Below, in pieces: positions 36,027-44,773 of a DNA stretch of 64,000 bases. How positions within the stretch are numbered: the first letter of the stretch is position 1; each line of letters starts with the position of its first letter. Source of the stretch: Azospirillaceae bacterium (GTDB taxonomy: Bacteria; Pseudomonadota; Alphaproteobacteria; Azospirillales; Azospirillaceae). A program made the position numbers and the translations under genes. Location of the stretch: positions 62,001 to 126,000 of the forward strand of contig DASQNC010000068.1 of the NCBI GenBank assembly GCA_035645145.1, written 5' to 3'. Below the pieces are notes generated by a model. The model made no database searches. It was not told the DNA's origin and saw nothing but the letters and a program-made list of their open reading frames with translations.

Positions 36027-36804
36027 AAAGCGTGCCGGGGAAGGCGCCGCCGTCCATCAACAGGTTCTGCCCCGTGATGAAGCCGGCATGGGTGCTGCAC
36101 AGGAAGGCGCAGGCGGCACCGAATTCCGCCGGGTCTCCGAAACGGCGGGACGGATTTGCCGCGGCACGCACCGCCATTTCCTCGTCCACCGTGCGCCCGG
36201 CCAGCACCGCGGACGCGCCCACGGTGGTCCGCAGCCGGTCGGTCAGGAAGGGGCCGGGCAACAGGTTGTTGATGGTCACCCCGTGCTGCGCCACTTGGCG
36301 CGCCAGTCCGGCGACGAACCCGGTCAGGCCGGCACGGGCGCCATTCGACAGACCCAGGCTCGGGATGGGATTTTTTACGGCCGCCGAGGTGATGTTGACG
36401 ATCCGCCCCCAACCGCGGGCCGCCATGCCGTCGACCGTCGCCTTGATCATCAGGATCGGCGCCAGCATGTTGGCATCGACCGCCTGGATCCACTGGTCCC
36501 GGTCCCAGTCCCGGAAATCGCCGGGCGGCGGGCCGCCCGCGTTGTTCACGAGGATGTCGGGATCCGGGCAGGATGCGAGGACGGCCGCACGCCCGGCGTC
36601 GGTTGTGATGTCACCGGCAACGGCGGTCACCTTGGCACCCGTGCGGGCCCGGATGTCCGCCGCCGCGGCCTCCAGCGCCTCGACGCCGCGGGCGGTGATC
36701 ACCACGTCGGCCCCTTCGGCCGCCAGGGCCATGGCGCAGGCCCTGCCCAGGCCCTTGGACGCGGCGCACACGATCGCGGTCCGCCCTTTGATGCCCATAT
36801 CCAT
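36025..36804 (-). CDS. SDR-family protein without the Tyr-xxx-Lys motif
   Basis: 259 aa with a short-chain dehydrogenase fold: the cofactor motif AASKGLGRACAMAL (residues 14-27) and NNAGG near 87. The catalytic Ser140 is present in NITSAAVK, but 13 residues on, where Tyr is expected, it has Ser153, and Lys is replaced by Arg157 (GLSNGARAGL). This variant recurs in a group of 3-oxoacyl-ACP-reductase-like SDRs, so it may be conserved rather than damaged. Catalysis as a normal oxidoreductase is doubtful. It lies 24 bp after hdaA and probably belongs to that operon. Substrate is unknown. Confidence 0.85.
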   Translation of the reverse strand: MDMGIKGRTAIVCAASKGLGRACAMALAAEGADVVITARGVEALEAAAADIRARTGAKVTAVAGDITTDAGRAAVLASCPDPDILVNNAGGPPPGDFRDWDRDQWIQAVDANMLAPILMIKATVDGMAARGWGRIVNITSAAVKNPIPSLGLSNGARAGLTGFVAGLARQVAQHGVTINNLLPGPFLTDRLRTTVGASAVLAGRTVDEEMAVRAAANPSRRFGDPAEFGAACAFLCSTHAGFITGQNLLMDGGAFPGTL

Positions 36805-36828
36805 GACCGCCGGCCCTCCCGGTTCCGC

Positions 36829-37521
36829 CTATTCCAGTTCCTCCAGCATGCCGGCGAGCACGCTGCGCGCAAGCGGCACCGTCGCAGGTCGCCGCGCCGC
36901 CAGCGAGGCACGATCCAACGCCGCCACAAGCCGCCGGGCGAAATCGAAGGAGCGCTCCACGCGCGGCAGAAGGAACCCCAGGGTTTCCTCGGGCAGGCCG
37001 AGATGGCGGTCCGCCGCCAGCTTGACCATCAGCGCGGCGAGGAGCGCGTCGTCCGGCGGCTCCACGGCGACCGAGGGGGCCGCATTCAGGCGGGAGGCCA
37101 GATCCGGCAGGGACACGCCCCATCGCGCCGGCGGTGCATCGGCGGCAAGGAGGATCTTCGCCCCCCGCTCCCGCGCCAGATTGTAGAGATGGAAGAAGGC
37201 CCGTTCCCGCGCGGGGTCCCCGGCGGCTTCCCGGGCGTCGTCCACCGCCACCGCCGGTGCGTCGAGAAGGGTCGGCACCCCCTCCACCGTCAGATCCCGC
37301 CCACGGACGAGCGCCGCCGCACTGCGCGTACGCCAGACCTGGAGGAGGTGTGACTTGCCGCATCCGGGCGGCCCGTGGACAACGAGCGCCGGCGCGGGCC
37401 AATCCGGCCAGCGGTCGATCCAGGCAACGGCCGACCGGTTGGACGGCGCCACGAGGAAATCCTCCGCGCCCATGGCCGGTCGCCAAAACAGGTCGAGTGG
37501 AATTTGCGGGTGCGCGGTCAT
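36829..37521 (-). CDS. hdaA: DnaA-related regulator HdaA
   Basis: 230 aa, a single AAA+ domain related to DnaA domain III without the DNA-binding domain. Residues 6-12 are QIPLDLF, a textbook beta-clamp-binding motif, followed by RPAMGAEDFLVAPSN. The Walker A motif is HGPPGCGKSHLLQ; the usual Walker B position reads AVAVDDAREA. HdaA stimulates ATP hydrolysis by DnaA on the clamp (RIDA) and prevents over-initiation. I chose ATG at 37521; a TTG at 37560 would add 13 residues and overlap perM. It lies in the pgsA-perM-hdaA operon. Confidence 0.95.
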   Translation of the reverse strand: MTAHPQIPLDLFWRPAMGAEDFLVAPSNRSAVAWIDRWPDWPAPALVVHGPPGCGKSHLLQVWRTRSAAALVRGRDLTVEGVPTLLDAPAVAVDDAREAAGDPARERAFFHLYNLARERGAKILLAADAPPARWGVSLPDLASRLNAAPSVAVEPPDDALLAALMVKLAADRHLGLPEETLGFLLPRVERSFDFARRLVAALDRASLAARRPATVPLARSVLAGMLEELE

Positions 37522-37556
37522 GCCTTCACGGGCTGGATCATTCACGGGGACGGCAA

Positions 37557-38642
37557 TCAAGAAGACGGGGGCGCATCACCGCGATAGTAGGGGCTGGCGA
37601 GGTACTGACGAAGGGCAAAGCGCAGGAGCACGCCGACCGTCGCGGCGACCGGCACCGCCACCAGGACCCCGAGGAACCCGTAAAGATACCCGCCGGCCAG
37701 CAGTGCGAACATGACCCAAACCGGGTGCAGTCCGACGGAACCGCCGACAAGTCGCGGGGTCAGGAAATTCCCCTCGGCGAATTGCCCGACCAGGAAAATG
37801 CCGGCCACCACCCCGACCATCCACCAGCTTTCGTACTGCGCCATGGCCAGGGACACGCTGGCGAAGAAGCCGATGGCCGAACCGACATAGGGAATGAAGG
37901 TCAGGATGCCGGCAACGACGCCGATGGTCAGTCCGAAATCCAGCCCGACCAACGACAAGGCCACCGCATAGAACGCCCCCAGAATCAGGCAGACGGTGGA
38001 CTGGCCGCGCACGAACCCGGCGAGCGTCCGGTTCACCTCGGTCACCTCGGCACGGATCGTCGCCGCGTGCCGGCGGGGCAGCCAACCATCGACCGTCGCA
38101 ACCATGACGTCCCAATCCCGGAGGATGTAGAAGGCGACGATCGGTGTGATCAGCAGGACCGACAGCACGTCGAACAGGGCCAGCCCGCGCGACAGCAAGC
38201 CGGTGATGAGGGAGCCGAGCAGGCTCACCGCGTCACCGGCATACTGGGCCGCGGCGGTCCGGATCCGCTCCACATCCTGCGGGCCGAGATCGCTGGCCAG
38301 CACCTCGAGTCGGGGTATGAGGTCGGAGCGCACCCAGTCCACAAGCCGGGGCAGAACCTCCAGCAGCCGATAGAGCTGCACCTGGAACAGCGGCACGAGC
38401 AGCAGAACGGTGCCGAAGATGGCGACCGCGAAACCCGCCAGCACAAGCACCGCGCCGACGCCCCGGGGAATGCGCCCGCGCTGCAAAAGATCGACTCCGG
38501 GATCGAGCAGATAGGCGATGGCCACGCCGAGGACGAACGGCAGCAGCATGCCGCTCAGCAACCACAGCAGCACAAGCGCCGCCGTCAGCGCGACCAGCCA
38601 GAACCGGATCGGCCTCGTCGCCATCGGGGGACTATCCGCCAT
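37557..38642 (-). CDS. perM: AI-2E/PerM family membrane transporter
   Basis: 361 aa with about eight membrane segments, for example FWLVALTAALVLLWLLSGML at the start and a paired C-terminal hairpin. The loop ALLAGGYLYGFLGVLVAVPV is typical of the family. Members include E. coli PerM and TqsA and some Na+/H+ antiporters; function is varied, so no substrate is claimed. It overlaps the end of pgsA by 11 bp and precedes hdaA by 35 bp; perM next to hda/hdaA is conserved across proteobacteria, which suggests a tie to envelope or replication regulation that is not understood. Confidence 0.92.
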   Translation of the reverse strand: MADSPPMATRPIRFWLVALTAALVLLWLLSGMLLPFVLGVAIAYLLDPGVDLLQRGRIPRGVGAVLVLAGFAVAIFGTVLLLVPLFQVQLYRLLEVLPRLVDWVRSDLIPRLEVLASDLGPQDVERIRTAAAQYAGDAVSLLGSLITGLLSRGLALFDVLSVLLITPIVAFYILRDWDVMVATVDGWLPRRHAATIRAEVTEVNRTLAGFVRGQSTVCLILGAFYAVALSLVGLDFGLTIGVVAGILTFIPYVGSAIGFFASVSLAMAQYESWWMVGVVAGIFLVGQFAEGNFLTPRLVGGSVGLHPVWVMFALLAGGYLYGFLGVLVAVPVAATVGVLLRFALRQYLASPYYRGDAPPSS

Positions 38643-39201
38643 TCCGGTCCAGGGATTCGCTGCTGCGGGACAGCAGCGACCATCCCTGGACCAGATAGCT
38701 CGCCCCCGATGCCGTGGTGGTGGCCGCCGTCAGCCAGACGAGGACCGGCAGCACCGGCATGGCCGTTTCGATGTCCAATCCCAAAACCCCCAGCACCGTG
38801 GCCGCCAGCACGATCTGCATCAACGTGTTCACCTTGCTGACGAACAGCGGTTGCATGGCCAGCGGCACCTTGAGCGTATACAGCAGGAGCACGCCGCCCA
38901 CGATCATGATGTCGCGCGACACGACCAGGATCACCAGCCAGTTCGGCAGGAACCCGGCCTTCGCCAGCGCCAGGAAGATGGAGACCAGCAGCGTCTTGTC
39001 GGCAAGCGGGTCCAGATACCCGCCGAGGTACGAGCGGGCCCGCCACGTGCGGGCGATGAAACCGTCCACCGCATCCGACACCCCGGCCGCGGCGAACAGC
39101 CAGAACGCCCAGAAGAGCTCGCCCTCCAGGATGAGAAGGACCACCACCGGAACCGCCAGCAGGCGGCCGATGGTGATCAGGTTCGGCAGATGCTGGATCA
39201 C
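38632..39201 (-). CDS. pgsA: CDP-alcohol phosphatidyltransferase (PgsA-like)
   Basis: 189 aa integral membrane enzyme. The CDP-alcohol motif is complete: SDAVDGFIARTWRARSYLGG then YLDPLADK, giving DGxxAR-x8-G-x3-D-x3-D. It should join CDP-diacylglycerol with glycerol-3-phosphate (phosphatidylglycerol synthesis), or with another polyol; the motif does not fix the acceptor. It starts PNLITIGRLLAVP, as PgsA proteins do. Several such paralogues occur in alphaproteobacteria, so the name is provisional. It begins 46 bp after the DUF2066 gene. Confidence 0.88.
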   Translation of the reverse strand: MIQHLPNLITIGRLLAVPVVVLLILEGELFWAFWLFAAAGVSDAVDGFIARTWRARSYLGGYLDPLADKTLLVSIFLALAKAGFLPNWLVILVVSRDIMIVGGVLLLYTLKVPLAMQPLFVSKVNTLMQIVLAATVLGVLGLDIETAMPVLPVLVWLTAATTTASGASYLVQGWSLLSRSSESLDRNGG

Positions 39202-39247
39202 GACCCGGCTGCTTCGCGGTCGAACCGATATGTCCGAGGCCCGGCGA

Positions 39248-40348
39248 TCAAAGGCGGGAACCGCCGACCGTCAGGCGCCAGGGAACCGGGTCGCCGGGCA
39301 CCTGGGTCAAGGCAAGCTGCCGCTGCGCAAGCACGGCGCGCAGGCGGTCCGGGCTGCCCCGGTAGGTCAGGTCCAGGACGGCCTGGTTGCGGTTCAACGA
39401 CACCAACGTCGCTCCCGTCACCGACGGGACCTGGGCCAGACGGCGGCGGACCTCGATCCACTCGTTCACATTGGCGAAGGGCACGACCACCGTCATGCGC
39501 CCCTCGACCCCCGGCTCGATCATGTTGTCCTGGCGCCAACGCCCCTCCAGCGCCGCGTGGACGGCCTCGGCCGCACGGGTCCAGGGGTCCGGGCCGGGGG
39601 CGACATCGACGGTGAAGGTGTCGGCCGGAGTGGCGCTGCCAACCTCCGCACGCAGGACCTCCACCTGGAACCGCCCCGTGGGCTCGGTCGCACCGGCCGG
39701 AAGCCGGACCATCGGCACCAGGACGGATCCGGCATTGTACCGTTGGCCGATGGCGGTCACGCCGGCGGGGTCGCCGCGCATGGCCTGCTCGGCGGATACG
39801 TCGGTGGCATCGGCCAGTTCGCCGAGGGGCACCAGGACCGGAACGATCCCATCCTGGGCCGGCAGGGCGTTCCAGGCGCCCCGCCACGGGGTCTCGACCT
39901 CCCACAGCACGGGGGCGCCGCCCTGGACGAGCACGGGCAGCACCAGCACCGGACGGCTCTCGGCGTCGGCATAGGCAACACCGGCCTGCGTCAGTGCGGT
40001 CCGCACGGCCTGGGGCGAGAAGCGCACCGTGATCAAGCCGACGTAGCGCACAGGCGATGTCCGCTCCTCCTGCACCTCGTACCCCTGGACCAGGGCCGCC
40101 GCATCCAGCCGGGATGCCGCCGTGGGCGAGCCGGTCAAACGGACGAGAAGTCGCCGCAGCGCCTCGCGCTGGGCTTCGGCCAGCGCCTGATCGCGGGCGG
40201 CCGTGGCGCTCGCCGCCGTCGCATCCACACGGACATTGCGCACCGTGTAGGCGTCCGCGGCGGCCGTCTGCACAAAGCCGACGATCAGCGCCAGGACCAG
40301 CATCAACCAAAGGATGAGGGGTGCCGGGGCGCGGAGGCTGTGGACCAT
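39248..40348 (-). CDS. DUF2066 exported protein
   Basis: 366 aa. A signal sequence covers about residues 1-31 (LILWLMLVLALIVGFVQTAA, ending AAADA). The mature N-terminal half has the DUF2066 pattern: YTVRNVRVDATAASATAARD, ALRRLLVRLTG, LVQGYEV, and VRYVGLITVRFSP. Function is unknown in every organism I know of. The start ATG at 40348 follows an AGAAGG site; the same frame is open far upstream but overlaps purM. It heads DUF2066-pgsA-perM-hdaA, diverging from purM with 90 bp between them, as in other alphaproteobacteria. Confidence 0.85.
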   Translation of the reverse strand: MVHSLRAPAPLILWLMLVLALIVGFVQTAAADAYTVRNVRVDATAASATAARDQALAEAQREALRRLLVRLTGSPTAASRLDAAALVQGYEVQEERTSPVRYVGLITVRFSPQAVRTALTQAGVAYADAESRPVLVLPVLVQGGAPVLWEVETPWRGAWNALPAQDGIVPVLVPLGELADATDVSAEQAMRGDPAGVTAIGQRYNAGSVLVPMVRLPAGATEPTGRFQVEVLRAEVGSATPADTFTVDVAPGPDPWTRAAEAVHAALEGRWRQDNMIEPGVEGRMTVVVPFANVNEWIEVRRRLAQVPSVTGATLVSLNRNQAVLDLTYRGSPDRLRAVLAQRQLALTQVPGDPVPWRLTVGGSRL

Positions 40349-40438
40349 TGCAATGCCTTCTGGTTCCGATATGGTCGCGGACGCGCGGACGGGCCGCCGT
40401 AAAGGTGAGTGCGTACGCCGAACACGCGCGGAAGAAAC

Positions 40439-41527
40439 ATGAGCCCGACCAATCGCTACACCTACAAGGATGCTGGTGTCGACATCGATGCTGGGGCTGC
40501 CCTTGTTGAAGCCATCAAACCAGCCGCCCGCAGTACCGCGCGCATCGGAGCGGATGCCGCGCTCGGGGGATTCGGCGCGCTCTTCGACCTGAAGGCGGCC
40601 GGGTTCCGCGACCCGATCCTTGTGTCCACCACCGATGGGGTGGGAACCAAGCTGAAGGTCGCGATCGAGGCCGGCAAGCACGACACCGTGGGCATCGACC
40701 TGGTGGCGATGTGCGTCAACGACCTGGTGGTCCAAGGCGCGGAGCCCCTGTTCTTCCTGGACTATTTCGCCACCGGGAAACTGGATGTGGATTCGGCCCG
40801 CCAGGTCGTGGAAGGCATTGCCGCCGGTTGCCGCCAGGCGGGCTGCGCATTGATCGGCGGCGAAACGGCTGAAATGCCGGGCATGTACGCCGCCGGCGAC
40901 TACGACTTGGCCGGTTTCGCCGTCGGCGCGGTCGAGCGGGGCGGCGTCCTGCCCCGCGGCGACGTCGCCGCGGGGGACGTGCTGCTGGGGCTCGCCTCGT
41001 CGGGCGTCCATTCGAACGGTTATTCCCTGGTGCGGCGTATCGTCGAAGGCGCGGGGCTGGGCTACGACGCGCCCTGCCCGTTCCAACCCGGCGTCCCCCT
41101 TGGCGAAGCCTTGCTGGCGCCGACGCGCATCTATGTGAAGCCCGCGCTGGCCGCCGTGAAGGCGGGCGTGGTGAAGGCGTTCGCCCACATCACGGGCGGT
41201 GGCCTGCTTGAGAATGTGCCACGCGTATTGCCGGACGGGCTGGGTGCGGATTTCGACGCCCGTGCCTGGCCCCTGCCCCCGGTGTTCGGCTGGCTGATGC
41301 GCCAGGGCGGCCTGGATGCGCAGGAAATGGCGCGCACATTCAATTGTGGGCTCGGCCTCGTGGCGGTGTGCGCCCCGGATGCCGCGGCGGAGGCGGAGCG
41401 GATCCTGCGCGACGCTGGCGAAACCGTATTCCGCGTCGGCACCGTGGTGCCGCGAGCCGCAGCCGTGGGCGGGGCAACCCCCGACCGCGTCGTCGTCGAA
41501 GGGGCGGAGGCCGCGTGGCGCGCCTGA
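40439..41527 (+). CDS. purM: Phosphoribosylformylglycinamidine cyclo-ligase
   Basis: 362 aa AIR synthetase, the fifth step of purine synthesis, using ATP to close the imidazole ring. The N-terminus [20 protein letters not shown] is characteristic. Further signatures are [43 protein letters not shown] and [16 protein letters not shown] at 40439 follows GGAAGA; ten more codons are open upstream but do not match the family. The end overlaps purN by 13 bp, so the two are translationally linked. It is slightly longer than usual because of its C-terminus. Confidence 0.97.
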   Translation: MSPTNRYTYKDAGVDIDAGAALVEAIKPAARSTARIGADAALGGFGALFDLKAAGFRDPILVSTTDGVGTKLKVAIEAGKHDTVGIDLVAMCVNDLVVQGAEPLFFLDYFATGKLDVDSARQVVEGIAAGCRQAGCALIGGETAEMPGMYAAGDYDLAGFAVGAVERGGVLPRGDVAAGDVLLGLASSGVHSNGYSLVRRIVEGAGLGYDAPCPFQPGVPLGEALLAPTRIYVKPALAAVKAGVVKAFAHITGGGLLENVPRVLPDGLGADFDARAWPLPPVFGWLMRQGGLDAQEMARTFNCGLGLVAVCAPDAAAEAERILRDAGETVFRVGTVVPRAAAVGGATPDRVVVEGAEAAWRA

Positions 41528-42165
41528 AACTCGGCGTCCTGATTTCGGGCCGCGGAAGCAACCTGCAGGCGCTGCTGGACGCAGCGGCCGGCCCATCGTT
41601 CCCGGCCGAAGTCGTGCTGGTCCTCTCCAATAAGGCGGAGGCGGCCGGGCTCGACCGCGCACGCTCGGCCGGGGTCACTGCGGATGCCATCTCCCACAAG
41701 GACTTCGCCGACCGGGAGGGCTTCGAGCGCGCCCTTTCCGAACGGCTGGAGCGGGCGGGCGTCGAGCTGGTCTGCCTGGCGGGCTTCATGCGCGTGCTCA
41801 CGCCGTGGTTCGTCGACCGCTGGCGGGACCGGTTGATCAACATCCACCCATCCCTGTTGCCGTCGTTCCCGGGCCTGGATACCCACGCCCGGGCCTTGGC
41901 CGCAGGTGTCAGGATCCATGGCTGCACCGTGCATTATGTGCGGGCGGGGGTGGACGACGGGCCGATCCTCGTCCAGGCGGCCGTGCCGGTTTTGCCGGAC
42001 GACGACGAGACCCGCTTGGCCGCGCGCGTGCTGACGGCGGAGCACCATTGTTATCCCCTGGCAGTCCGCCTGATCGCCGAGAACCGCGTTCGGCTCGAGG
42101 GGGACCATGCGCGGGTCGAAGCGGATCCGGCCGGAGAAACGGTTCTGCTCAACCCCGCCCATTGA
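41515..42165 (+). CDS. purN: Phosphoribosylglycinamide formyltransferase (PurN)
   Basis: 216 aa, adds the formyl group of 10-formyl-tetrahydrofolate to GAR in purine synthesis. Motifs: [18 protein letters not shown] at the start, [33 protein letters not shown] with catalytic Asn and His, and [13 protein letters not shown] with the catalytic Asp. The start is GTG at 41515, inside purM, with GGAGG at 41506-41510. This is the folate-dependent PurN rather than formate-dependent PurT. Confidence 0.96.
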   Translation: MARLKLGVLISGRGSNLQALLDAAAGPSFPAEVVLVLSNKAEAAGLDRARSAGVTADAISHKDFADREGFERALSERLERAGVELVCLAGFMRVLTPWFVDRWRDRLINIHPSLLPSFPGLDTHARALAAGVRIHGCTVHYVRAGVDDGPILVQAAVPVLPDDDETRLAARVLTAEHHCYPLAVRLIAENRVRLEGDHARVEADPAGETVLLNPAH

Positions 42166-42234
42166 GCTGAGCTTGCAAAGCATTCTCCACTCACTTAAAC
42201 CCTTTCAACCTTTTGCTGTAGGCAGAGGATCGAT

Positions 42235-42378
42235 ATGGCAACCCCGAACAAGACCAACGGCAAGGCGTTCGACCCGACTTGGCACGCGCAGACGTGGACC
42301 GGCTTTACCAAGTTCCTGACCTATTCGGTTGTGGGCGTGGTGGTTACGCTGGTGGTCCTCGCTCTGCTCCTGCTCTGA
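42235..42378 (+). CDS. aa3-type cytochrome c oxidase subunit IV
   Basis: 47 aa. It has a hydrophilic N-terminus, the stretch FDPTWHAQTWTGFTKFLTYS, and one C-terminal membrane helix of about 19 residues (VVGVVVTLVVLALLLL). That combination fits the very small alphaproteobacterial subunit IV of aa3 oxidase, which contacts the core complex through a single helix. The match is by pattern, so some doubt remains. AGAGGA lies seven bases before the ATG. It stands apart from oxidase core genes, between purN and a histidine kinase; that isolation is usual for this family. Confidence 0.75.
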   Translation: MATPNKTNGKAFDPTWHAQTWTGFTKFLTYSVVGVVVTLVVLALLLL

Positions 42379-42415
42379 TCGGCCGTACAGCCCCGCGCCG
42401 CCGGCACCTGACAGA

Positions 42416-44029
42416 ATGGACGACCACGCGCTGATGAAAGCCCGGTCTGCAGTGGCAGCCCCCACGCCGGGGGACCTGCCGGGCCTTCTCGCCGCGTTGC
42501 CGGATCCCGTCATTCGGTTTGACCTTACCGGCCGTTGTCTTTGGGCCCATCTGCCGCCCCCTTTTCCCGCCCCGGCACAGGATCCGGTCGGGCTGCCGCT
42601 GAGGGAAATCCTGGGGGGCGGCGCGGCCGATCTGGTGGACGGGGCTAAGTCCGTTTGCGCCGGCATCATGGCGCCGGTGCCCAACATCCAGGTCGGGGAC
42701 GACCAGAACGCGCGCTTCTACGAAGTTCGGCTGACGGCCACATCCGCTGCGGCGGGTGACGTTTTCGCCGTTCTTCGTGACGTGACGTCCCAAACCCTGA
42801 GCGAATTGCGGCTGACCTCCACCGTCGAGGCCATTTCGGAACCCTTCGCAATCTGGGATGCGGACGACCGTCTGCTGATCTGCAACAGCGCCTACCGGCG
42901 TTTCCTTCCCCACACATACGACTTGGTCCAGCCTGGGATCCTCTTCTCCGACCTCCTGGTCAAGGCGATCGAGAGGGGCGCGTTCAAGCTGGACGGAACG
43001 TCGGTCGACGCCTTCATCGCGGACCAGACGGCCCGTCGGAGCGCGTCACTCCCGCGCGAGGTCGCCTTGGCCGATGGGCGCTGGATCCTGACGCGGACCG
43101 TTCAATTGCCGCACGGCGGGCGCGCCAACCTGTCCGCCGACGTCACCACCCTGAAGGAACGCGAATTCGCCCTGTCGGCAGCCCGCAAACAGCAGGAGGA
43201 GCTGGCAAGCGCGCTGTCGGATGCGGCATCGAGCCTGGAACTGGCCCGTCGCGAGGCGGTCGCCGCCCGCTTGGACGCCGAAGCAGCAAGCCGGGCCAAA
43301 TCAGACCTCCTCGCGCGCGTCAGTCACGAACTCCGCACACCCCTGAATGCGGTGATCGGATTCGCGGAGATCCTGTCGGGCGAAGTGTTCGGTCCGCTGG
43401 GCGATCCACGCTACGTCGAATACAGTCACGACATCCAAGCCAGCGGCAGGCACCTGCTGTCGTTGATCAACGACATCATTGACCTGTCGCGTTTGGAGTC
43501 CGGCAGCTACAGGCTGGAAATTTCCGCCGTCGATTTGGCCGACCCGATCACCGCGGTGGTCCGGTTGATCCAGCAGAATGCGCTGCGCAAAGGGGTCGAC
43601 GTCGTCGCGGAGACCGCCGGTGCGCCATGGGCGAACGTGGACGAGCGCGCAGTGCGGCAGATCCTGATCAACCTGGTCGGCAATGCGGTGAAGTTCACGC
43701 CAAGCGGCGGCCGTGTGGTTGTCTCCACGGCCACGGATTCCTCGGGTGACATCCTGTTGATGGTCCGCGACACCGGGGTCGGGATCCCCGAGAATGAGGT
43801 TGCGGGGCTGTTCACGCCATTCACGCGGGCCAGCAACAGCGATCTCTCGTCCGATGGCGGTACCGGCCTGGGGCTGGCGATCGTCCGTTCGCTGACGGAC
43901 CTGCACGGCGGTGAGGTGTCCCTGACCAGCCGGCTCGGCGAAGGCACCACGGTAACGGTTCGGCTGCCGGCGTCCAGGGTCATCACCCCGAATAAGCCGC
44001 TCATGCCCTGGAATATCGTGGACGGTTAG
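42416..44029 (+). CDS. PAS-domain sensor histidine kinase
   Basis: 537 aa, no membrane helix. Two PAS-like regions are likely: about 25-125, degenerate, and about 135-255, with EAISEPFAIWDADDRLLICN, a form often called PAS_7. A coiled coil (residues 255-295) precedes the HisKA domain with His304 in RVSHELRTPLNAVIGFAE, followed by the ATPase N box LINLVGNAVKFTP, DTGVGIPENE and GGTGLGLAIVRSL. The short C-terminal end after the ATPase contains no receiver. ATG at 42416 begins MDDHALMKARS; an open frame upstream overlaps the oxidase gene. No cognate regulator is adjacent. The sensed signal is unknown. Confidence 0.9.
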   Translation: MDDHALMKARSAVAAPTPGDLPGLLAALPDPVIRFDLTGRCLWAHLPPPFPAPAQDPVGLPLREILGGGAADLVDGAKSVCAGIMAPVPNIQVGDDQNARFYEVRLTATSAAAGDVFAVLRDVTSQTLSELRLTSTVEAISEPFAIWDADDRLLICNSAYRRFLPHTYDLVQPGILFSDLLVKAIERGAFKLDGTSVDAFIADQTARRSASLPREVALADGRWILTRTVQLPHGGRANLSADVTTLKEREFALSAARKQQEELASALSDAASSLELARREAVAARLDAEAASRAKSDLLARVSHELRTPLNAVIGFAEILSGEVFGPLGDPRYVEYSHDIQASGRHLLSLINDIIDLSRLESGSYRLEISAVDLADPITAVVRLIQQNALRKGVDVVAETAGAPWANVDERAVRQILINLVGNAVKFTPSGGRVVVSTATDSSGDILLMVRDTGVGIPENEVAGLFTPFTRASNSDLSSDGGTGLGLAIVRSLTDLHGGEVSLTSRLGEGTTVTVRLPASRVITPNKPLMPWNIVDG

Positions 44030-44080
44030 AGCACGGCCCGACCTCATGGATCGGGTTGTGCTCCATCGGCTTGTTCGACA

Positions 44081-44124
44081 GAGAAAATTCCGCCCAGGCC
44101 GAACCGCCTGGGCGGAATTTTCTC
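44081..44124. terminator. Perfect 19-bp bidirectional terminator
   Basis: GAGAAAATTCCGCCCAGGC (44081-44099), loop CGAACC, and its exact reverse complement (44106-44124). Each transcript ends its stem with an AAAATTC / GAATTTTCTC edge, giving a U-rich side both ways. It lies between the histidine kinase and ndk, which converge. Confidence 0.88.
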
Positions 44125-44151
44125 ACAGGCCGTCCACGCGTCCTGGAAACC

Positions 44152-44574
44152 TCAGCCGACGATTTCGCAGGTCGAGAAGAAGAATGCGACTTCGCGGGCG
44201 GCCGCCTCGGGGCTGTCCGACCCGTGGACCGAATTCGCTTCGATGCTTTCGGCGAAATCCTTGCGGATCGTGCCCGGCGCGGCGTTCGCGGGATTGGTGG
44301 CGCCCATGATGTCGCGGTTGCGCTGGATGGCGTTCTCGCCTTCGAGCACCTGGACCACCACCGGCCCCGACACCATGAACTCAACGAGGTCCTTGAAGAA
44401 CGACCGCTCGGAGTGGGCGGCGTAGAACTGCTCGGCCTGCTGGCGGGTCAGCTGCACGCGCTTCTGGGCGACGATGCGCAGCCCCTGCTCCTCGAAGCGG
44501 GCATTGATCTTGCCCGTCAGGTTGCGGCGGGTGGCATCGGGTTTGATGATCGACAGGGTGCGTTCAACGGCCAT
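44152..44574 (-). CDS. ndk: Nucleoside diphosphate kinase
   Basis: 140 aa, standard length. It transfers gamma-phosphates between nucleoside tri- and diphosphates through a phospho-His. The N-terminus [18 protein letters not shown], the substrate loop [17 protein letters not shown], and the active-site [12 protein letters not shown] with its His are all as expected. The start ATG has GAGGAG upstream. A good promoter lies 43-71 bp upstream. It is monocistronic, ending at the bidirectional hairpin. Confidence 0.98.
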   Translation of the reverse strand: MAVERTLSIIKPDATRRNLTGKINARFEEQGLRIVAQKRVQLTRQQAEQFYAAHSERSFFKDLVEFMVSGPVVVQVLEGENAIQRNRDIMGATNPANAAPGTIRKDFAESIEANSVHGSDSPEAAAREVAFFFSTCEIVG

Positions 44575-44616
44575 GACGCTTGCAGCTCCTCGGCTGGCTG
44601 GCGAAAAATTTGCGCG

Positions 44617-44645
44617 CTTATAGCGGCAGTGCAGCAAGGGAGCAA
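44617..44645 (-). promoter_or_regulatory. Sigma70-type promoter of ndk
   Basis: On the minus strand TTGCTC (44645-44640) and TATAAG (44622-44617, 5 of 6) are spaced 17 bp. The -10 lies about 43 bp upstream of the ndk start codon. The -35 matches consensus only in TTG. Confidence 0.6.
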
Positions 44646-44773
44646 CCGGCATCAACCGGGTGCCGCCCTCCACCCGATGCCAGCCCCGACGGCCGCCCGC
44701 CCGTCGGAATGCTTCGCGCCCGGCCTCCGGACCGGTGGTTTGCGCTGGCGCGACGTGCTATTCCGTGGCCCCC

